Shown here in pieces: positions 56,343 through 64,000 of a DNA stretch of 64,000 nucleotides. Location of the stretch: contig MZZL01000409.1 in the NCBI GenBank assembly GCA_002749535.1, positions 1,867,608-1,931,607 on the forward strand, read 5' to 3'. The notes beneath the pieces are model-generated. The model was not told the DNA's origin and ran no database searches. It worked only from the letters and a program-made list of their open reading frames with translations. Position numbers and translations under genes: made by a program. Source of the stretch: Apophysomyces variabilis. Taxonomy: Eukaryota; Mucoromycota; Mucoromycetes; Mucorales; Mucoraceae. Position 1 is the first letter of the stretch. The number at the start of each line of letters is the position of its first letter.

Positions 56343-57346
56343 TCAAAGTTCTTCCTTAATTACTTCAGTCTTGCCGATACTTCCTGCAAGCCAAGACACC
56401 CAGGAAATACCGACATCCCATGTCCGCTTTTTCACGATGTAGAGGACAACTAGACAGAAGATGACGACCCCAACTAAAAGTAGAATTCTATCCAGCAAAT
56501 CTGAATTCTCCAATTGGCTGATCAGTCTCCTGGAGATGGTCATCAACGATCCAAAGTTCTGATACTCCGCATACGTTCCCGCTAATGTTTTGGACGAATC
56601 AGCTACAAAAGTCCCATTTTGGTTAATCCTTTTATCTTCGAAAAACCTAACAAAATCTTTACCCAGCATCGTGGCTGAATATGCACTTTTCTCCAGTTCC
56701 TGTTGCATTAATGTGCTTGTCCGTTTCAGTGCTTCCGTAACATCAGATGATGCACGAAGAATAGTCTCATCAGCACTTCTTCAAGTTATCAGTAAAATAG
56801 AGAACTATTTTTTTTTCATTTGTCCTAACAGCACATACCCTCGTAGTCCTCGTTGCTTCAATTCGTACCGTTCTGTGAAACTTTCACCGTTCCTATGAGT
56901 TCCCAGACCAAATAATTCTTCTCTATTTTTCTTTTCTTGCTGATCTACACGTTGTTTGGATTGTACAATAGCCTGCCGTGATGAAATCCGCAATCTTTTG
57001 AATTTACTCCGCTGACTTGATTCGGTACCGGAACACAAGGACTTACGATTGAAGTTGCGTTTCATACTCGCCTAACCTGCCCAAGATTTGCAGTTTTGAA
57101 GATTCGCGTTCTGCTTCATCGGCGAGCTGCTTTATGGCCTATTGTATAGATCAGTCTATCAAAGCTTTTAAACTGTAAAGACACGCTTACTTGCACATCC
57201 GCTTCGAAACGTCGAATGTCGTCTCGTATAAGAGCAGCAACTTCCTGCTGAATCGTAATGGAGTCCACTTTCTCTAATCTATCTATATGTCGTTGACATT
57301 CAGCAGCGAGTTTACTGAGCGTCCGGAATCTGATTTCGAGTGTCAT
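56343..57346 (-). CDS. SEC20: SNARE protein Sec20 (BNIP1 family)
   Basis: About four exons. The N-terminal part (57346 down) reads MTLEIRFRTLSKLAAECQRHIDRLEKVDS with coiled-coil spacing. A linker exon follows (AIKQLADEAERESSKLQILGRLGEYET), then SKFKRLRISSRQAIVQSKQRVDQQ, and the SNARE-like last exon: ADETILRASSDVTEALKRTSTLMQQELEKS. It ends with one membrane anchor (RILLLVGVVIFCLVVLYIV) and KKRTWD. Sec20 acts in retrograde Golgi-to-ER transport with Ufe1 and the Dsl1 complex. A slightly longer start (MSGRSAVLL, about 57470) through a weak donor is possible. The first exon/intron choice is therefore tentative. Confidence 0.85.
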
Positions 57347-59098
57347 AAGTGTAAAAAGCGCTGCCTTCAGCAATAGGCCGAAGTCACGAATTGTTCTTGC
57401 CCATTGATGCGGAGTTGAACACGGAGACGCACCTAAGCAGAACAGCTGAGCGTCCTGACATTTTGCAACGTTCTGAGTGCATTGTCACCTTTTCATATAA
57501 CTTCCTCAGAATCTACGTTTTAACAAATTTTCTGCTCAGAAGGATATTCAGGTGTAGGATATACGATGAGCAAACGCGTCCTACCAGGAAACTAACAACA
57601 TTAGGAATTTTTCCTTTCTCACAAGTGTTGTTTACGTCCTTAAATGCGTAAGAAAGGCCGATAGAAAAACAGCAAGGCTTCATTCTTGAAGCTCAAATAA
57701 ATGCCATGAGCTCAGTATCCGTTCCAAAGTTGTCCTATAACCATCTTCGTACGGCGTTGGCGCTGTCGGAAACGCCGTGTAGTCTTCGCGCTTCATTTCT
57801 CGTATTTCTCATTTAAGTAATGGTGCGTAACTAGATCGAATAGTTGACCCAATTAATGGCTTGACCTGAGTCGGATCGAGACTCTTTGCGTTTATATCGA
57901 GTGATAACTTATGAAGGGAAAAAACAAGGCTTTTTTGTGTGGAGTAACTGGAAAACAAAGATGACTTGAAACGATAACGCATCAGACTGGTAAATTTTTG
58001 CCAGAATATCTCCTTGGCAATGTTTGGAAAATGACAGACCTAGATTATACTCGTTGCTGGGAAAACATTGCATAACAAAGAGAAGAGGGGTCTTAGAAAG
58101 AGTCTCAATTGGCAGGGAACGCTACAAACTGAACTGTTTATGTGGGTTTCGAGATATAGCATCTTGACATCGTTATAAGTTTGAGATGAGCAGTTACGCG
58201 ATTTCCGCTTACTTTAATATATGAACACGGCAATCAATTAGAGATTCAGGCATTTCTATGATCATCCAACTGAGAATATAGGATCTTCATGAAACATGCT
58301 GCAACTTGCGTTAGCAAACTATACGAAGTGCGCAATCCACATACACGCTGGTGAAATAGAACGTTTATTTAAATAGTGCTCAGGCTGTGTTTTAGTACCT
58401 TGGAATTCTCTATTTCAGGGAAAACGTGCAGATGATGGGTAGATCGCGTGCCCTAAGGTTAGATACAAGGTTTTGGGAAACAGTAATCAAAGTTAGCAAA
58501 ATAGGGGTATTGACGTTACTGTAGCTGTCTCGTGGTGGCCTGAGTGCATTTATCCATTTTTATGGGTTGATGACTGCATGAAAGCAACATCAGGACGGGC
58601 TCCCTTTTCTACTGAGCATGATTTCCTTTAGCAAACTGAATTTGCAATCACTCACATGTGTACCAATGCAATATCCATTATCCACGAGTCGACTTACTAT
58701 CTTCGTCAATCTCCTGACCTCGAAATTTCCCGATCGTTTATGAACTTTGGACTTACACTCTCCTTTTATGTACCTTTTTGTTGTAATACCAGGTTATCCC
58801 TATTGAAAGTTGAATAGCGTGTTGTGTTTTTTTGGCGGGACTTTTTCATATCTGGTGTTATTATAGTTTTGATTCTTGTATCCTTTATCTACGGACTCCA
58901 TTAGAACCATATTGAACGACAAACTTTCTGGTTCTTCCAGTGACTTGCACATTTGGATTTTTTGGTAGCACAGGAGCAAGCGCGAAGGAGGGAGGAGGAG
59001 GAGGGAGAGGAGAGTTTTCAAAGACATAGCATTTTTTCTTTCTTTCTCTCTTTTCTCGTTTCCCTCATCATCGCTTTCTGTATTCGATAATTCTCACC
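57347..59098. other. Spacer of 1.7 kb, no supported gene
   Basis: AT-rich; only short frames. The part just before 59099 is T/C-rich (promoter of the RasGAP gene). Confidence 0.5.
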
Positions 59099-62026
59099 AT
59101 GACGGATCGTCGCAGCGGCATGGTTCAGGCTTATGGGTACCCTGCAGGCACAGGCGCAACCCAAATCGTTACCCGGGCGGTTGCTGCTGCTGCTGCAAAT
59201 AGTCATCACTCCAACCGTAAAGCAGGTCGAGGCTCCAAAAGATATTCAGTTTCAGCATTTTATTCTATGGCCGCGGAGCAAGACAATGAAGTGGAAGACG
59301 AACTAGCCCAAGGCATGTTGAGAGTAACGCAAGTGGACTATGCAACAACCGCTCTTTTCAGGCAAAAGCTAATTCTCTTCCAGCACAGCGTCGTTTAAGA
59401 GATCTAAAATCGAAGATATCTGCTCAATCCAAAAGAAATTTTGTATTAGAGCGAGACGTACGTTATCTCGATTCACGTATAGCATTACTTATTCAAAACC
59501 GTATTGCCTTGGATGAGGTAACCATCGGTTTCCATGACATAATTCCTGGATCTAACAAATACAGCAAAATGAAATGGCAACTCATTTGGAAGAGCATGGT
59601 GATGAGGATAGTGAATTCTATCCTGATGACAGAAAGCTACAACAATATGGCAACCTATTCTACCTCCTGCAAAGTGAGCCTCGTCACATAGCAACACTTT
59701 GCAGACTGGTTAATTTATCCGAGATCGATAATTTGCTACAGACGACCATGTTTGTGATTTACGGAAATCAGTATGAGAGCCGAGAAGAGCACCTGCTCTT
59801 GACCATGTTTCAGGTAGTTCAACAATATCTGAAGCTTTTTGTTTGCTTTTGCTTTTTTCCTTTCTTTTTGAGGGTCACTAAGAAAAAACTATTTTTCCAT
59901 TTTGATGCAGAACGTGCTGGCTGCGCAGTTTGAAACATCTACCGAATTTGGGTCTTTGCTTCGAGCAAATACACCTGTTTCACGCATGATGACGACCTAT
60001 ACGCGCCGCGGTCCTGGTCAGTCATATTTAAAGTCTGTATTGGCCGAAAAAATCAATAGTTTAGTGGAACACAAAGATTTAAATCTAGAAATCAATCCGC
60101 TCAAGGTTAGACGGGTCAAAAACCATGACAGAATTGCTCACTTGTGTCGTTTACCCCTCTCAGGTATATGAACAAATGGTTACGCAGATCGAACAAGATA
60201 CGGGCGAACTGCCACCGGAACTACCCCGCAGTGTTACGCCAGAAGTTGCAGCTGCCAACCCAGACGTTCAGGCAATTATACAGCCTCGTTTGAAAATGCT
60301 TATCGAGATTGCGGAAAGTTTCTTGACGACCATCATCTCGGCAACTGCCTCTGTGCCTTATGGTATACGGTGGATATGCAAGCAGATCAGATCCTTGACC
60401 AGACGCAAAACACCAAACGCGTCTGATTTCTCCGTATGCTCCATGATCGGAGGCTTTTTCTTCTTACGCTTTATTAACCCAGCCATTGTAACTCCACGGG
60501 CATACATGCTAGTGGAAAATGCACCGAGCAAGCATCCACGTAGGACATTAACCTTGGTATTGAGTTTCGTAACTAGCAGCGCACATAAGACTCATATCTT
60601 TTACAGATTGCAAAGATGTTACAAAATTTGGCGAATCGACCGTCTTACGCCAAGGAGACTTATATGTTGCCAACAAATCCTTTTGTGGAAGCCAACAAAC
60701 AACGTATCAACAAATTCTTGAACGAGCTGTGTGAAGTAGGGGACTTTTACGAGTCGTTGGAAATGGATCAATATATGGCGCTTTCCAAAAAGGATATCGA
60801 ACTTAGTATTACTTTAAACGAAATCTTCAACACACATGCACTCGTCCAGCAGCATCTAGAAGTCATTGCACCGAAAGAAAAAGATCATATCCGTATTTTG
60901 ATGAACGAGATAGGGCCTGCTCCTCCTCAGGTTTCTCGAAAAGAAAACAAAACAATCGAATTACCGCTATTCAGCCGGTGGGAGATACCTATACAAGGTA
61001 CATTTTTAATCATATTTCATCAAGCTCTAATGGAATCCTTTTTTTTTCTAGATCTGACAACTGCACTTATGTCGGAAAATAACATCACCCAGAACGATAT
61101 TCTATATATGGAGACAAAGGCAATTTATGTCCAGCTAATACGATCACTTCCTCATTTGTCTGTGGGACCAATTGATCTGGATTATATTGCAGAGACCGCC
61201 GCCACAACTAAAGATACCCAGTTAGTTCGCAAAGGAATCAAGGTCAAAGATATGCTACGCGAACTAGAGGACGCAGGCATCATTGACCATAAAGACCGCT
61301 ACAAGCTGCTAGTAGAAGAAATTACACAAGAGCTGGCTCATTTGGGTAACCTGAAAGAAAAGATATTGCGAGAATTAGAGTCATTGGATGCCGTATACAA
61401 GACGATCCTGGAACATAACACTTATCTTCGTGGTCAGTTGGAGAGCTACAAAGCATATCTTCAGAATGTACGTATCCAAAGCGGCGGTGAGAAACAAACA
61501 AAGAATTCGGTCGGCATCGGCGTGGAAGTCGATGGCAAGGTCAAGAAAGCCAAAAGTCCTTTACAAGGTCCTTTCAAATTTTCTCATAACCAACTGGATA
61601 AAGACGGCGTCATTGCTGAAAGCACTGTGCCAGACAGCAGGTATAACTGTGACAAACGTGTTTCGAAACTCTTATTCAATATTCTCTGATCGATACCAGG
61701 CGACCTAATATTTATTTCTCTATCACATCACCTTTACCGGGGACCTTCATTATAGCTATGCACTATAAAGGTACATTATCTAGGTTGTGACACATAATGT
61801 AATTCCACGCATCGGGTAGGACGCGATAAGGCTATTTTGGAAATGGACTTAAAATTAGACGATTTACTTGAGAAGGTGAACCACATAGCACTTGACAATA
61901 GCTTATTTACTATTTCTGATATAGCAACAAGATAATGTTGAACTTTTGGACCTGGAGTATGTACGACTCAACGTTTCCAAGACACTACAGTTGCTTAATA
62001 GGACGTTTGTCACCAGAAGCAAGTAA
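59099..62026 (+). CDS. IQGAP-related Ras GTPase-activating protein (Sar1/Gap1-like)
   Basis: About ten exons. The N-terminus begins [17 protein letters not shown]. An N-terminal helical region holds ...[32 protein letters not shown], then [22 protein letters not shown]. The RasGAP domain includes [40 protein letters not shown], and [13 protein letters not shown]. The RasGAP_C-type tail has [56 protein letters not shown] and stops at 62026. The last exons (about 61698-62026) were joined by eye through introns near 61642-61699, 61772-61822 and 61875-61921. The arginine-finger region lies in the exon around 59930. The family stimulates Ras GTPase; some members act in cytokinesis. No calponin or IQ repeats seen. 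Confidence 0.9.
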
Positions 62027-62680
62027 GTTGCTACTCTAAAAAAAAGAACACAAAACTCTCTTGCCTGGCGAGAGAGCACCGCTCTTACAAACATGAATTC
62101 TTACCAGGGGTTTATTTTCTTGAATCATTCGAGTGTGTCAAGACGATCAATCAGTGGCACGTTGCTTGGCTGTATTTCACTGTGATGATTATGACGCGGC
62201 GCGTTTACTTGACCTTTCATTCGCTTTAATCCTCTACCTTTTATATAATGTTTTTGGCTATAAACATAGTTTTTCTTTTGCAATTTTTTAGTCTCTGAAA
62301 GACCACACAATAGAATCCTGTTGTAGCATGCGAGATTCACTGATATCTCACGATAAATCAGTATCAATGCAGGCAGGCACGGGATAGTAAAAACAATCAA
62401 TATCTTTTCAGCGAATCAATGTGTTTGTGTAACTGCCTCAAGCTTGGAATAACCATTTATCGTGGCTGTCCAAAGAAATCCGGCAACCGTTCATATCCGG
62501 CAGCGTGTTGTTACGAGGCCGGCACACTGTTCATTTTACGCTTGTCCAGTTATCATTGACGGGAATGTTTTCAGCGATTCATGATACAATATTTTAAGCC
62601 CTACTTTTAGATATTGGGAAAATACAATTCATGTCTGAGTAGATCGATACAACAAAATGGAGCAAATCTGATAGTTCAAG
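62027..62680. other. Spacer before the right-edge element
   Basis: AT-rich with no supported gene; 62041-62046 and similar are A-rich. Confidence 0.4.
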
Positions 62681-63900
62681 TGCGATTGACTAACGGCACA
62701 TATTGAAGAAGGAACGGCAAAAAAAAGCCCACAAGCTGCTTTCAGAACGTAAGAAGCTACAGGATCTCCGGCATCAGAAATTCATCGCTATTAATGCAAG
62801 TATCCCTGCCATTGTTGCACTCACTAACTATGTACTAATCTATCATAGAATTACATCCAGGAGCAATTAAGAAAGGAAGAGGGAAAAGTCGCGAAAGGAT
62901 GCAAAAAAACGCAAAAAACCAAAAGAAGAAGCAGGGCATGACGAAGGTCAATTCCAAGCACTACAAGCAAGAAGATAATACTTCAAAGATGGAATTTGAG
63001 CGGCCTAGCTGATGATCAAACAAAGGACATTTTGTTTTCTTAAACTGATTATGGGGTTGTTACCACGTTCGAAACAGTAGCATTGCCTATGGAACGGCTA
63101 AATTGGAACTTGAAGCTTTATAATCGCTTTACTGCTCTGGTCAGTGGCAGGGTTACTTCAAGTGATAATGCAGATGGAAGCTAGGAGAAGAAGAATGATG
63201 ACGACGATGGAACCCAGGATTTCCAAAAGATCGCCAAACTGTTCAAGATCAAAGCAAAATATATTGATGATAGTTTTTTCACTGGACGAATGACGAAACA
63301 ATGGGAGTATTGGAAGCGTGTAAGAAGGACACTCTTTTTTGAAATACATTTTTGATGACACCGAAATATGGTTATACAGACCACAGAACAAGGAAGGAGA
63401 GTGAAAAGAAAATTGAGAATCGTTTGAAGGAGAACAGCGTCAAGTCTGCGACTAGCATGGAGGACCAGCTAATTGTCGCAAGATATTACATTAAAAAACT
63501 GCCAATTTGAATTGGTTTTCATCGCTTTTTAACATACAGGTCGCAATGGGCAGTACATCAGACTTGCGAAGGTTTTATATGCAAAAGAAGTCGGTTAAAA
63601 ATATGGAAAGGGACTCGGCAGATCTACACCTAGAAGGCTTATTCAAAGATTGCGTCCGCCGAGCGGCGTCATCTGAAAAAATCCGGGAACGATAAAGATA
63701 TCTTGATTATGCGTACTGGGAACGCAGGAACAGCTGTAGGGTGGACCATACGTGGACATGCAAGGCGTATAGGTAAAAAGCTAAGATGCCAATGTATGCA
63801 AAATGCATGTATCGCAATCACAGATGAGTTTTGTAGTTCGTAGACATATCCCTACTGCTTCCAGTGCGTTACATATCATAAGAAGGAGCAACTAGAATAG
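62680..63900 (+). pseudogene. Second Fanzor/TnpB-like nuclease remnant
   Basis: Pieces in order on the plus strand: KKERQKKAHKLLSERKKLQDLRHQ; TDYGVVTTFETVALPMERLNWNLK, which resembles a RuvC-I start (G-x-D-x-G style); LRRFYMQKKSVKNMERDSADLH; MRTGNAGTAVGWTIRGHARR; then ITDEFCSS-stop-TYPYCFQCV. The last two are the RuvC-II region and the DE(F/Y)xTSxxCPxC zinc-ribbon start of TnpB/Fanzor-type proteins. A TAG interrupts the latter, an in-frame stop follows NADGS, and the downstream second CxxC and the RuvC-III Asp are lost. It is a pseudogene, and it differs from the intact Fanzor at 34223. It ends close to the poly-A run at the right edge of the window. Confidence 0.5.
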
Positions 63901-63960
63901 TTTGTGTCTAATAGCACACCTTGGTCTTGTTCTTTTAGCAAACAATAGAACGTAATCCTG

Positions 63961-64000
63961 CCAAAAAAAAAAAAAAAAAAAAAAAAAAGATTTTAAAAAA
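63961..64000. repeat. Terminal poly-A run
   Basis: About 26 consecutive A, then TTTTAAAAAA to the window end. It may be a low-complexity element end or an assembly edge. Confidence 0.7.

Overview
The window looks like a chromosome piece from a filamentous fungus of the Mucoromycota, most likely Mucorales. The genes are split by many short introns (about 45-65 nt, GT...AG, often with a TACTAAT-like branch site). Spacers are AT-rich with poly-T tracts. Recognisable genes are fungal housekeeping genes: 5-aminolevulinate synthase, Cox4, NFU1, Sen54, Sec20, a Whi3-like RNA-binding protein, an IQGAP-related RasGAP and a GH18 chitinase. Transposon families of the type common in Mucorales are scattered among them. 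The species cannot be named from the sequence alone.

Layout. 0.9-2.6 kb: four-LIM-domain protein (-). 4.9-8.4 kb: secreted chitinase (+) and mitochondrial NFU1 (+). 9.4-9.9 kb: prefoldin subunit 4 (-). 11.2 kb: tRNA-Leu (-). 13.9-15.4 kb: UPF0658-type membrane protein (+) with an apparent one-nucleotide exon. 17-18.8 kb: broken DDE transposase and LINE-type ORF1 (-). 18.9-24.1 kb: DUF1765-like gene and Sen54 (+). 25.4-28 kb: Cox4 and a mucin-like membrane protein (+). 28.3-31.7 kb: retroelement and Tc1/mariner-type remnants interrupted by an assembly gap of Ns. 32.6-33.8 kb: fasciclin-domain protein (-).

34.2-40 kb is the most notable region. It holds an apparently intact seven-exon Fanzor (eukaryotic TnpB-like RNA-guided nuclease) on the minus strand. 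Its exons join into an uninterrupted 967-codon frame that keeps the RuvC aspartates, the relocated glutamate and the zinc ribbon. Upstream on the same strand is a decayed Helitron Rep N-terminal region. The Helitron ORF and the Fanzor N-terminus share an unusual CxxCxGTDH zinc-knuckle motif. The Fanzor also starts with a basic NLS-like stretch and a PIP-box-like motif. A second, inactivated Fanzor/TnpB-like remnant lies at the right edge (about 62.7-63.9 kb, +).

41.4-62 kb returns to ordinary genes: BTB protein (+), PC-esterase/TBL-like protein (+), ectonucleotide pyrophosphatase/phosphodiesterase (-), Whi3-like protein (-), ankyrin protein (+), ALAS (-), Sec20 (-) and IQGAP-like RasGAP (+). 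There is no operon logic. The housekeeping genes are independent, and the mobile elements sit between them, one close enough to the DUF1765-like gene that its first exon is hard to place. All intron-exon structures were inferred by eye from splice signals and protein continuity, without RNA data.
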